DNA from: Nocardioides eburneiflavus
GTDB lineage: Bacteria; Actinomycetota; Actinomycetes; Propionibacteriales; Nocardioidaceae
Direction of reading: 5' to 3'
Assembly: GCF_004785795.1 (NCBI RefSeq)
Contig: NZ_SRRO01000001.1
Location: 372,001 to 436,000 of the forward strand
DNA length: 64,000 bases
Translations under genes and position numbers: made by a program
Part shown: one piece after another, positions 15,198-24,900 of the stretch
Numbering within the stretch: position 1 is the stretch's first letter
Layout of the letters: every line of letters starts with the position of its first letter
Notes under the pieces: generated by a model
What the model was told of the DNA's origin: nothing
The model's input: the letters and a program-made list of their open reading frames with translations, nothing else
Database searches by the model: none

Positions 15198-17261
15198 TCA
15201 CTGGAGCAGCCCCATCGGCAGGTCGACGGGCAGCAGCGAGGGCAGCGTCAGCAGGACCGCGCCCAGCACCAGCGTGTAGACGATCGCGGTGCGCGGGCGC
15301 ACCCGGGCGGCGTACAGCAGGAACGCCGGGGTGAAGACCAGCGTCGCCGCGAGGTAGCCGCCGACCATGGCGAGCCCCAGGAACACCGCCATCGCGACGA
15401 ACGTGCGGGCAGCGATCCGGAGGTCGTGCGCGCGGGCCAGGGCGCGCTGGTCGGCGACCGGCTCGACCCGCGTGGCCACCAGCGTGGACCCGCCGGCGCC
15501 GAGCGGCTCGTCGGCAGCCTCCGCCGCCGCCCCGTCCGGACGCGAGCGGCGGACCCGGGCCTCCTGCCAGACGAGGACGAGCGCGGCGACCAGGCCGCAG
15601 GTGGCGACCAGTCGTGGCATCAACCGCGCCTCCTCGGAGAAGGAGCCGCTGACCCACAGGGCGCCCGCGAAGACCAGCACCGTGACGACGGCGAGCGCGG
15701 CGGACCAGGCGGTGCCGGCCATCGAGCCCTCGAGGTCGTCCACGTCGGCCTCAGGGCCGTCGTGCTCGTCGCGGTGGCCGTCGTCGGCCTGGCCGGAGGT
15801 GCCGCGCAGCTTCTTGAGCAGCGACCACAGCACCGGCACGACCAGGACGGCCGCGAAGACCAGGACGCCGGGGCGCAGCATCCACGACGCGCCGTCGTAG
15901 AGGTTGGCGGTCAGGTAGTAGTAGCGCTCCATCGGGATGGCGAGGACGAAGCCGATGAGGAACGGTGCCCGCGGGGTGCCCGTCGCCTTGAGGAGGAACC
16001 CGACCACACCGAGCAGGACCATCACCCACAGGTCGCCGACCTGGCCGCCCTCCTGGAAGGCGCCGAGCAGCATGATCACCAGCAGGCCGGGGCCGAGCAC
16101 GGCGAACGGGACGCGGGTGAGCTTGGCGAGCGTGCCGGTGGCGAGGAAGCAGAGGAACGCGCCGGCCACGGACGCGATCGCGAAGGCCCAGACGATGAGG
16201 TACATCAGGTCGAGGTGCTCAGTCACGATCGCGGGCCCAGGCTGGATGCCGTACGTCAGGAGCATCCCGAGCAGCATCGCGGACGGCACGCCGCCGGGGA
16301 TGCCGAAGAGGAAGGTCGGGATGAGGTCGCCGGCCTCCACGGAGTTGTTGGCGCTCTCGGGGCCGACGATGCCGCGCGGGTCGCCCTTGCCGAACTTGCG
16401 CTTGTCCTTGGCGGTCGCGACGGCCTGCCCGTACGCCAGCCAGGTGCCGGCGGTCGCGCCGACGCCGGGCAGGACGCCGGCCCAGATGCCGATGAGCGAG
16501 CCGCGGACGACCTGGGTCCAGTGGGTGAGCCACTCGCGGATGCCGGCCCCCCAGCCGCCGGTCAGCTCGACCGGCGTCTCGGTGACCTTGCGCTGCCCGA
16601 CCCGGCTGGCGATCTCGGCGAGGCCGAAGATGCCGAGCGCGACGGCCACGAGGGAGACCCCGTCGCTGAGGAAGAGAGACCCGAAGGAGAAGCGCTCCTC
16701 GGCGGTGGTGGGCGAGGTGCCGACCAGGCCCAGCAGCAGGCCGAGGAAGCCGGCCATCAGGCCCTTGACCACGTTGCCGCGGGAGAGGACCGCCGCGAGG
16801 GAGACGCCCAGGATGGTGAGCATGAAGAGCTCGGGGCTGCCGAACGACAGCACCAGGGGTCGTGCGAGCGGGATCGCCAGGGTCAGGCCGACCGCGCCGA
16901 TCAGGCCGCCGGCCATGGAGGAGAGGAAGGCCAGCGAGAGGGCCCGCTTGGCCTGCCCCTGCCGCGCCATCGAGTAGCCGTCGAGCATCGTGACGCTCGC
17001 CGACGCCGAGCCCGGCGCGCCCAGGAGGACGGCTGCCACGGTGTCGGAGGTGTGGACGACGGCCAGGGCGCCGATGAGCATGGCCAGGGCCGCTTCGGGC
17101 TCCATGCCGAAGGTGACGGGCAGGAGGATCGCCACGGCGCCGGTGCCGCCGAGGCCCGGGATCAGTCCGATGACCAGGCCGGCGACGACGCCGATGGCGA
17201 GCATGAGCAAGAGGGAGGGGTCGGCCAGGGAGGCCAGTGCCGAGAAGGCTGCGTCTGTCAT
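15198..17261 (-). CDS. tctA: tripartite tricarboxylate transporter permease, TctA-TctB fusion
   Basis: 687 residues. The first ~500 are TctA, with about twelve helices and the paired loops GLIPGLGGT (about 32-40) and GVLPGVGATAG. After a charged linker rich in Asp, Glu and His comes a four-helix TctB-like domain (from about residue 525 to the end, last helices VYTLVLGAVLLTLPSLLP). Usually the small subunit is a separate gene. It works with the TctC binding protein encoded just upstream to import a di- or tricarboxylate using an ion gradient. Confidence 0.88.
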   Translation of the reverse strand: MTDAAFSALASLADPSLLLMLAIGVVAGLVIGLIPGLGGTGAVAILLPVTFGMEPEAALAMLIGALAVVHTSDTVAAVLLGAPGSASASVTMLDGYSMARQGQAKRALSLAFLSSMAGGLIGAVGLTLAIPLARPLVLSFGSPELFMLTILGVSLAAVLSRGNVVKGLMAGFLGLLLGLVGTSPTTAEERFSFGSLFLSDGVSLVAVALGIFGLAEIASRVGQRKVTETPVELTGGWGAGIREWLTHWTQVVRGSLIGIWAGVLPGVGATAGTWLAYGQAVATAKDKRKFGKGDPRGIVGPESANNSVEAGDLIPTFLFGIPGGVPSAMLLGMLLTYGIQPGPAIVTEHLDLMYLIVWAFAIASVAGAFLCFLATGTLAKLTRVPFAVLGPGLLVIMLLGAFQEGGQVGDLWVMVLLGVVGFLLKATGTPRAPFLIGFVLAIPMERYYYLTANLYDGASWMLRPGVLVFAAVLVVPVLWSLLKKLRGTSGQADDGHRDEHDGPEADVDDLEGSMAGTAWSAALAVVTVLVFAGALWVSGSFSEEARLMPRLVATCGLVAALVLVWQEARVRRSRPDGAAAEAADEPLGAGGSTLVATRVEPVADQRALARAHDLRIAARTFVAMAVFLGLAMVGGYLAATLVFTPAFLLYAARVRPRTAIVYTLVLGAVLLTLPSLLPVDLPMGLLQ

Positions 17262-17271
17262 GGTGGCGTCC

Positions 17272-18480
17272 TCAGTCGATCGTGATGTCGTGGTCGGTCT
17301 CGAGCAGCTCGAGGACGTCCTCGCGGACGGAGTCGTCCACGCGGTAGGCGTCCCCGATGCGCTCGGCGAGGTCGGGCGAGGCGTCGAGCGGGTAGCCGCC
17401 GAGCACCTCTGCGGCCGCCTCCTGGAACTCCGGGTCCGCCCCCATGTCCTCAGCGGTCGAGCGGAGCAGCTCGAGCGCCTCGTCGGGAGTGTCCTCGGGG
17501 ACCCACAGGGCCTTCTGGTACGTGTACGTCAGCGCGAGGATCGCGCGGTAGGTGGCGAGTGCGTCGGGGTCGGGCTGCTCGCCGTTGAGCTCCTCGTAGA
17601 CCTCCACCACCGTCGGGAGGTCGGGGAAGTTGGGGTCGCGGACGATCTCGCCCGACTCGTCGACCTGGCCGAGGGAGAAGAGGGGCACCGCGGTGCCGTC
17701 CTCCACGAGCGGCTCGACGGCGGGTCCGTACGACGAGGTCGTCTGGTAGTCGATGTCGACCTCGCCGCGCTGGAGGGCCAGGTTGACCGGGCCACGACCC
17801 TCGAAGCCGAACGTGGACTCGACGTCGGCACCCAGAAGGTCGAAGGCGAGGAGCGTGGTCAGGTCGAGGCTGGTCGCGGCGATGCCGCCGAAGACCAGCG
17901 GCCGGTCGCGGTCGACGAGGTCCTCGACCCCCGTGACCCCGGCCGCCGAGCGGGCGTAGACGACGGCGCCGGTCCCGTTGGCCAGGATCGGCCGGAGCTC
18001 GGCGAAGTCGTAGCGGACCGCGGGCATGTCGAGCAGGTAGGGCACCACGGTGGACGCGGTGCTCACCAACACCTCGGTGCCGTCGGTGCGCGCGGAGCTC
18101 ATGAAGTGGTTGGTGCCGAGGATGCCCTCGCCACCGTCGTCGTTCACCGGCGCCAGGCCCGGCGAGCCGGGGACCTCGTGGGTGAGCTCGGTGGCGACGA
18201 ACCGGGCCCAGGTGTCGGTGCCACCGCCCTCCGCGAGCGGGATCATCAGCTCCACGGTCTCGCCGGCGTAGTCGCCGTCGGTGGTGGAGGCGGCGGGGTT
18301 GAGCAGGTCACCGCCGAGGACGGAGACCCCCACGGCAAGCGCGGCGAAACCCGCTACCACGGCGGCCGCGAGCCGCGGGTTCGGCGCGGCCCGGTCCTCT
18401 GCGGCCTGCGGGTCCTGCGTGGGCACGGCGCTCCCGTCCGTCTCGGCGGTCACGTCCTCCAGGTCGACGTGCTGGGTCAT
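17272..18480 (-). CDS. tctC: tripartite tricarboxylate transporter substrate-binding protein TctC
   Basis: 402 residues. A long hydrophilic start precedes a hydrophobic anchor at about 37-58 (LAAAVVAGFAALAVGVSVLGG). This is not a classical lipobox, so the protein may be membrane-tethered. The mature part has the TctC fold (ETVELMIPLAEGGGTDTWARF, VNDDGGEGILGTNHF). It lies eleven bases before the tctA fusion gene. Confidence 0.85.
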   Translation of the reverse strand: MTQHVDLEDVTAETDGSAVPTQDPQAAEDRAAPNPRLAAAVVAGFAALAVGVSVLGGDLLNPAASTTDGDYAGETVELMIPLAEGGGTDTWARFVATELTHEVPGSPGLAPVNDDGGEGILGTNHFMSSARTDGTEVLVSTASTVVPYLLDMPAVRYDFAELRPILANGTGAVVYARSAAGVTGVEDLVDRDRPLVFGGIAATSLDLTTLLAFDLLGADVESTFGFEGRGPVNLALQRGEVDIDYQTTSSYGPAVEPLVEDGTAVPLFSLGQVDESGEIVRDPNFPDLPTVVEVYEELNGEQPDPDALATYRAILALTYTYQKALWVPEDTPDEALELLRSTAEDMGADPEFQEAAAEVLGGYPLDASPDLAERIGDAYRVDDSVREDVLELLETDHDITID

Positions 18481-18559
18481 CGGTTCCTCCAGGTGAAGCG
18501 AGCCCCTTCGGGGCAGGTCGTGTCAAGGGGGTGGGGGGTTGATGGGGCCGGCGGGGTGG

Positions 18560-19681
18560 TCATGCGGACGCCGAGGGCTGGAGTGGCGGGTCCGGCAGCA
18601 GCACCGAGCCGCTGGCCAGTCGGCGATAGGTCCGGACGACGCCCACGACCGGGACGCCGTCGTGCTCCTCGACGAACGTGCTGACGCAGCCCGCCGGGGT
18701 GGCGAGCCGGAGCCCGCGGGCGGGGCCCTCGGCGAGGCCGTCGGGTGCGACCAGGTCGTGCACGACCGTGCCGGCGGCGCCGGCGGCGAGGGTGAGGGCG
18801 ACCGACCCGGTGACCGGGACGGCGGGGTGGAAGCGGCCCATCGACAGCATCCGTACGGTCAGGTCGGTGTCCGGGCCGTCGTCCGGCGCGGCGTCGGAGA
18901 CGACCGCCAGCTTGGGCACGGCCCGCGCGACCGCCTCGGGGGTCGCGGCGAGGCCCATGCGGACGCCGGCCTCGCGTCGTACGGCATCGAGCCGCGCCAG
19001 CAGGCCCGGGACGGCGTCGAGCGCGGCGATGTCCTCGTCACCGCGCACGCCGACCTCGGCGGCGCGGACCGCGACGACCGGGGCACCCGCGTCGACCAGG
19101 GTCACCGTCACGCCGCCGACCGCGTCGGAGAGCCGGTCGCGCTCGCGCCCGGTCGGGAACAGGTGGCCGGTGCTGCGCCCGGCCGGGTCGACGAACCCCA
19201 TCCGCACCGGGGCGCCGGGGAAGGGGACGCCGGGGATGTGCTCGGTCGCGGCCTCGTCCAGGCGCCCGCCGGGGGTGGGGACCCGCTGCACGATCAGCTG
19301 GCGCGTGTTGGTGTTGAGCACCCGCACCGAGGTCTCGGCCGCACCGGTGGCGACCCAGCCCTCCCGGATCGCGAACGACGCCACCACGGCCGAGCAGTTG
19401 CCGCAGTTGCTGCCCCAGTCGACCTTGGCCTCCTCGATCCCGACCTGGGCGAAGGTGTACTCGACGTCCACGTCGGGGTCGGATGACGGAGCCAGGATCA
19501 CCGCCTTGCTGGTGGTCGAGGTGCCGCCGCCCACGCCGTCCACCTGGCGGTGGTCGGGACTCCCGTAGAGACGCAGCAGCACCTCGTCGACCGACAGGTC
19601 GGGGATCGTCAGGTCGTCGCGACGGAAGACCCAGCACTTGCTGGTGCCTCCTCGCATCCACGTCGCGTCGATCTCGCGCAT
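18560..19681 (-). CDS. PrpF family isomerase/tautomerase
   Basis: 373 residues from ATG 19681, with GGGAGG upstream. The start IDATWMRGGTSKCWVF is the family's conserved opening, including a Cys. WGSNCGNCSAVVASFAI carries the second conserved Cys cluster. Relatives isomerise 2-methylaconitate (PrpF) or 4-oxalomesaconate (GalD). The neighbouring Tct transporter suggests catabolism of an imported unsaturated tricarboxylate. The exact substrate is not decided by sequence. Confidence 0.83.
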   Translation of the reverse strand: MREIDATWMRGGTSKCWVFRRDDLTIPDLSVDEVLLRLYGSPDHRQVDGVGGGTSTTSKAVILAPSSDPDVDVEYTFAQVGIEEAKVDWGSNCGNCSAVVASFAIREGWVATGAAETSVRVLNTNTRQLIVQRVPTPGGRLDEAATEHIPGVPFPGAPVRMGFVDPAGRSTGHLFPTGRERDRLSDAVGGVTVTLVDAGAPVVAVRAAEVGVRGDEDIAALDAVPGLLARLDAVRREAGVRMGLAATPEAVARAVPKLAVVSDAAPDDGPDTDLTVRMLSMGRFHPAVPVTGSVALTLAAGAAGTVVHDLVAPDGLAEGPARGLRLATPAGCVSTFVEEHDGVPVVGVVRTYRRLASGSVLLPDPPLQPSASA

Positions 19682-19775
19682 CTGGCCTCCCGGGGTGTGC
19701 GTCCGGGCCGTCCGGACCACCACAGGTTGCGCCCCAGTGAGGTGTAGCACAATCACGAATCTGCACATCTCGATG

Positions 19776-19793
19776 AAGCATCACTACATGCTT
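19776..19793. promoter_or_regulatory. LysR operator between prpF-type gene and LysR gene
   Basis: AAGCAT-CACTAC-ATGCTT is a perfect 6+6 inverted repeat in the divergent promoter region. The embedded T-N11-A pattern fits LysR family boxes. It would bind the regulator encoded at 19893. Confidence 0.65.
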
Positions 19794-19892
19794 AGTGCGA
19801 CGCCCCGCTCCTGGAGCGGCCCCCGGGGACCTTCAACCGCAGGGAGAGCGATCTTCATGGCCGTGAAGCGCTGCTTCAGGCAGACTGGTCCC

Positions 19893-20801
19893 GTGCTCGA
19901 CGTCAAACGCCTCCAGGTGCTGCTCGCGATCGTGGAGGAGGGCTCGGTCACCGGGGCCGCCGCGGCCCTGGGCTACACGCCCTCCGCCGTGTCCCAGCAG
20001 CTGCTGCGCCTCGAGCGCGAGGCGGGCCAGCCGCTCCTCGACCGGCACGCCCGCGGAATGCGGCCCACCGACGCCGGGCTCGTGCTCGCCACCCACGCGC
20101 GCAAGGTCGTGCGCCAGCTGGCGGCGGCGGAGGCCGACCTGCAGGACATCGCCGGCGTACGTCGTGGCAGCGTCACGCTCGGCACCTTCCCCACCGTGGG
20201 CAGCTCGTTCCTGCCGCTGGCCGTGCGCCGCTACCGCGAGCTCTACCCCAACATCACCCTCACCATCAGCAGCGGGCGTGAGGACCACCTGGTGCGGATG
20301 CTCGAGGAGGGAGCGGTCGCCATGTCGTTCCTCTGGGACTACGAGTGGGACCGCGTCCACGACGACGAGCTGGTCCTGACCGAGCTCTTCACCGACCCGA
20401 CCGTGCTCCTCGTCGGCGCCTCGCACCGTCTCGCCCGGCGCCGCACGGTCGATCTCGCGTCCCTGGCCGCGGAGCCGTGGATCATCCGTGCCGGCGGCCA
20501 CCCCGTCGTCGAGGTGCTCGAGCGGAGTGCGGTCGCCGCGGGCTTCTCCCCCACGATCGCCTTCCAGGCCAACGACTACCAGGAGGCCCAGGCGATGGTC
20601 AGCGTCGGCCTCGGCATCGCGCTCGCCCCGCGTACGGCGACCGTCAACCAGCACCCCGACGTCCGCGTCATCTCGCTGGGCTCGAGCGCGCCGTCGCGCC
20701 GCGTGCTGGTCGCCCACCGGGCCGGACGCGTGCGCGGCGCGGCCGAGCTCGCGCTGCACGACGTGCTGGTCGAGACCGCCTCGTCCTACACCGGACGCTG
20801 A
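19893..20801 (+). CDS. LysR-family transcriptional regulator
   Basis: 302 residues from GTG 19893. The HTH is at about residues 3-60 (LDVKRLQVLLAIVEEGSVTGAAAALGYTPSAVSQQLLRLEREAGQPLL). The effector domain begins after GSVTLGTFPTVGSSFLPLAVRRY. An ATG at 19858 would add a 12-residue extension not usual for the family. It probably controls the divergent prpF-tct operon. It is convergent with galM, with three bases between the stops. Confidence 0.87.
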   Translation: MLDVKRLQVLLAIVEEGSVTGAAAALGYTPSAVSQQLLRLEREAGQPLLDRHARGMRPTDAGLVLATHARKVVRQLAAAEADLQDIAGVRRGSVTLGTFPTVGSSFLPLAVRRYRELYPNITLTISSGREDHLVRMLEEGAVAMSFLWDYEWDRVHDDELVLTELFTDPTVLLVGASHRLARRRTVDLASLAAEPWIIRAGGHPVVEVLERSAVAAGFSPTIAFQANDYQEAQAMVSVGLGIALAPRTATVNQHPDVRVISLGSSAPSRRVLVAHRAGRVRGAAELALHDVLVETASSYTGR

Positions 20802-20804
20802 GCC

Positions 20805-21863
20805 TCAGCTCGTCGAGCCGAAGCGCCACTCCAGCCGCGAGACGTACGCCTCCCCGGGCCGCAGCACCGCAGAGGGCCACTCGGGGCGGTTGGGCGAGTC
20901 GGGGAAGAGCTGGGGCTCGAGCGCGACGCCGTCGCCCTGGCGGTAGCGCCCGCCGCTGGTGGCGCGGCGGGAGCCGTCGAGGAAGTTGCCGGTGTAGACC
21001 TGCAGGCCCGGCTGGTCGGTCCACACCTCGGCGCTGGTCCGGGTGGCCGGCGAGGTGAGCACCGCGGCCCGGCGCAGCCCACTGCCGCGCACGACGTAGT
21101 TGTGGTCGATGCCGCGGGCGTCGGCGACCTGCGGGTGCTCTGTGCGCACCGCGGGCCCGATCAGCGTCGGCACCCGGAGGTCGAACGGCGTGCCGGCGAC
21201 CGGGGCGTGGCCGCCGAGCGGGATCCCGGTCGCGTCGACCGGCGTGAGCTCGTCGGCCTCGACGAGCAGCTCGTGGCCGTCGACCGTGCCGGAGCCCTCG
21301 CCGGCGAGGTTGAGGTAGGCGTGGTTGGTCAGGTTGACCACGGTGGCCGCGTCGGTCGTGGCCTCCATCGTCACGCGCACCGCCTCGCCGTCGACGACGT
21401 AGCGGACGGTCGCGGTCACCTCGCCGGGGAAGCCCTGGTCGCCGTCCGGGCTGACCAGCGACAGCACGACCTCGTCGGCGTCGTGGGCGACGACGTCCCA
21501 GAGGCGTACGTCGAAGCCGTCCGGGCCGCCGTGCAGGCTGTTGCCCCGGTCGTGGGTGCGCACCTCGACGTCACGGCCGTCGAGGCTGAAGCGGCCGCCG
21601 GCGATGCGGTTGGCGTAGCGGCCGATGGTGCCGCCGACGTAGTCGCCGCTCGCCAGCCGCTCCGCGACGTCCGGGTGGCCGAGCACGACGTTGCGCCGCT
21701 CGCCGTCGCCGCACGCGACCACCAGCCGGTGGACCGTCGCGCCGAGGGTGAGCACCTCGACGACGGGGCCGGGCTCGGCCCCGATCGTCAGCAGGCGCAC
21801 GTCGCGCCCGTCGGGCAGCTGGCCGAACGTCTGGTCCTGGGGCACGGCACCATCCTCGGGCAT
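20805..21863 (-). CDS. galM: aldose 1-epimerase
   Basis: 352 residues. Family motifs in order: GRYANRIAGG (substrate Asn/Arg), NSLHGGPDGFD, DGDQGFPGE, the catalytic His of NLTNHAYLNLAGE, DHNYV, and the catalytic Glu of ALEPQLFPDS. It has no signal peptide. It follows the arabinanase operon on the same strand after a hairpin and could interconvert arabinose anomers after uptake. Confidence 0.9.
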   Translation of the reverse strand: MPEDGAVPQDQTFGQLPDGRDVRLLTIGAEPGPVVEVLTLGATVHRLVVACGDGERRNVVLGHPDVAERLASGDYVGGTIGRYANRIAGGRFSLDGRDVEVRTHDRGNSLHGGPDGFDVRLWDVVAHDADEVVLSLVSPDGDQGFPGEVTATVRYVVDGEAVRVTMEATTDAATVVNLTNHAYLNLAGEGSGTVDGHELLVEADELTPVDATGIPLGGHAPVAGTPFDLRVPTLIGPAVRTEHPQVADARGIDHNYVVRGSGLRRAAVLTSPATRTSAEVWTDQPGLQVYTGNFLDGSRRATSGGRYRQGDGVALEPQLFPDSPNRPEWPSAVLRPGEAYVSRLEWRFGSTS

Positions 21864-21890
21864 CGCGGCGGGCGGGCGGGCAGGTGGAGC

Positions 21891-21930
21891 GGCCGGCCGG
21901 GGCTGATCCTCACACCCTCCCCGGCCGGCC
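21891..21930 (-). terminator. hairpin after the secreted GH43 gene
   Basis: GGCCGGCCGGGG (21891-21902) pairs with CCCCGGCCGGCC (21919-21930) around a 16-base loop, nine bases after the stop of the GH43 gene. It may limit read-through into galM. Confidence 0.7.
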
Positions 21931-21938
21931 AGCCTGGG

Positions 21939-24900
21939 TCAGCGCAGCCTCAGCCGCGCCGAGTCCTTCGAGCCGGAGAGCGTCTCCGAGCGACGCGTCA
22001 CGACGCGCACCACGTAGGCGCCCGGCCGCTCCGGCGCGACCCGCCACCGGGCGCGCCCGGCGGCGGAGAGGTCGAGCCACCTGGCCTTCAGCACGCGGCC
22101 GTTGCGGAGCAGCACGGCGCGCACGCGCTCGGGCGCCTGTCCGGCGGGGTCGGTGACGACCCGCACGCGAGCCGCGAGCCGCGTCCCGCCGGCCGTGCGC
22201 TCCACCCGGACCCGGGTGCTCGACCCTGCCCGGACCACGCGCAGCGGCACGGTCGCCGTCGACGCGGCGTGGCTCGCGCTGCCGTCGTACCTCACCTCGA
22301 GGTCGTGGCCGCCCACGCCCATCGCGGTGGTGTCGAGGACCAGCCGTACGCGGCCGTCCACGAGCTCGCCGGTGCCGACGAGCCGGTCGCCACTGACGAC
22401 CCGGACGGCGCCCGCGGGCACCCCGGTCGTGCCGGCGACCCGCACCACCACGGGCACTTCTGAGCCGAAGCGCGCGACCTTGCGCACCGAGGCGGCGACC
22501 GAGGTCACCACCTGCTCGCCACCCACGGGCGGGAGCGACAAGGTGTTGGCGGGCTCGACGTTGCCGGCGCGGTCGACGGCGCGGTAGGCCACCGCCCGGG
22601 CCGCACCGGCCGCGACCGGGCCGGCGTACGTCGTCCAGGCACCCGACCCGACGCGGGTCTCGACCCGCAGCAGGCCGGAGGTGGCGTCGGCGGCGCGCAC
22701 GGTCACGCGTCGCTCGGCGTCGTAGGTCGCGCGGCTGACCGGGTCGGTGGCGTCGATGCGCACCTCGAGCGAGGTCGTCGCCGACTCGTTGCCGGTGGTG
22801 TCGACCGCACGGGCCCGGACCGTGTGGGTGCCGTCGCCGGCGACCTCGGCGGACGCGGATGCGCCGGCGGTGGTCGCCCACGGGGAGCCGTCGACCGACG
22901 TCGACACGCTCTCCACCCCGGAGGCGTCGGTGGCGGTGGCGGTGGCGAGCACCGGGTCGGTGACCCACCATCCGGCCGTCCCGCCGGGCGTGCCGGCGGA
23001 CAACGTGACCACGGGGTCGTCGGCGTCGGTGACGGTGACCGTCACGACCGGCCGGTCGGCCGACCCGCGCACGACGGTGCCGGTCACGGTGAACGTGCCG
23101 GGAGCGGCGTACGACGCAGGGTCGACGTCGTCCCACTGCACCGCGACCTGCTCGGTCGACCCGTCGCCCAGCTCGGCCGAGACCGTGGCGGGCAGCGCGG
23201 GCGCGGTGCCCTCACGCGTGGTCACCGCGGCGTCGGCGACCGACTCGACGAGCAGGTCGGGCTGGTAGGCCGCGCGCATCGTGTCGAGCTCGGCCTGCGT
23301 CACCGGGATCACCGTGCCGTGGCGCGGGCTGCTCGGCAGGTCGGCGGTCGGCACGGACTGCCAGCTCCCGCTGTCGATGTCGTCGGTGCGGAACGCGAGG
23401 TAGCCGCGGCCGCCGTGGTAGCTCGGCTGGTCGATGAACATGTACCACCGGTCGGCGACCTCGTTGTCGGCGAAGACCGTCGGGCCCTCACCCTGGGTGT
23501 AGGTGCCGCCCCACGGGTTGGGCTGGCCGACGCCGACCTGGTCGCGCACCAGCTGCCAGCCGGGCGTCGACGTGGTGGTCGGGAGCGAGCCGCTGACGGT
23601 GGCGCGCAGGTCGGTCGAGCGCTCCTGGCGCGGCGTCATCACGGCCTCGTCCTTGACGAAGCGGTGGAAGGTGTCACCGTCCTGGACGATCGTGGCGTCG
23701 ATCATGCCGCGGCCGGTGCCGCGCTTGACGTCGATCCACGGCCGCGGCTCGCTGAAGGTCACGAAGTCGCGGGTCGTGGCATAGACCATCCGCTGGTAGG
23801 ACGTGTTGATGTCGCGGTTCGTCGTGTCGGCGGTGGGATAGAACGCGGACGCCCAGTAGACGACGTACTCCCCCGCCTCCTCGTCGTAGAACGCCTCCGG
23901 TGCCCAGGTGTTGCCGGCGAGGTCGGAGGAGACCTTGACGTGGCGCTGGTCGGACCAGTTCACGAGGTCGGTGGACTCCCAGACCTCGAGGTACTTCGAG
24001 CCCGTCTCCTGCGCCTCGCCGAAGTCGACGGCCGGGTAGGCCTTGAGGTCGGTGGCCAGCAGGAAGAACCGGTCGCCCTCGGCGGAGCGGATGATGAACG
24101 GGTCGCGAAGGCCCTTCGTGCCGAGCTGCGACTCCAGCACGGGCCTGCCGTCGTTGAGCACGTCGTAGTCGAGCGGGTCGTTGCCGCGGCTCGCGCCGAG
24201 GAAGATCTTCTCGCCGTCGTCGGTGCTCTCACCGGCGAAGTAGGCGAAGGCGTACGCCTCGTAGTCCGCCGGCGCGGGCAGGGGGCGTACGCGCACGGTG
24301 ATCGAGCGCGTGGCGGTGGCGTCGCCGAGGGTGCCGGTGACGGTGAGGGCCACGTCGACCGGGGCGCTGCCGTGGGCGGGGCGGGTGACCTCGCCGGTGG
24401 CGGTGACGACCGCCGGGGCGCTGCTCGCCCAGGTGAACGTCGTGCCGTGCAGGCCGGAGGCGGGCAGGGTCAGGTTGCCACGCACGTCGTCCGGGTGGAC
24501 GAGCGCGACGGCGTCGACCGCGGCCTGCGCCTTGCCGGCGTCGTCCTGCTCCTCGGCGAGCACGGTCACCGCGAAGGGTCCGGCGGCGCGGGAGACGTCG
24601 CCGCGGGTGACGGTCGCGGTCAGCGTCGCCGCGCCGTCAGGGGCGCCGTACGCCGGGCGGTGCACGGTGCCGTCCGCCTCCACCACGGAGGCGTCGCTCG
24701 TGGCCCAGGAGATCGTGGTGCCGCGGGTGCCCGTCGTCGGGAGCACGAGGTCGGACGTGACGGCGGTGGTGTCGCCGAGGTCGAGGTCGGCGGCGTCCGC
24801 CTCTGCCGCGGCGGTGTTGGTGTCGGCAGCGCTGGCCGAGGCCTCCTCGCCGGTCAGGGCGCGGGAGTAGAGGCGGAAGTCGCGCAGCCGGCCCTTGAAG

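Noticed and set aside
18502..18514. GCCCC-TTC-GGGGC hairpin between prpF-type and tctC genes
   Set aside because: Only five base pairs inside an operon, too weak to call a terminator.
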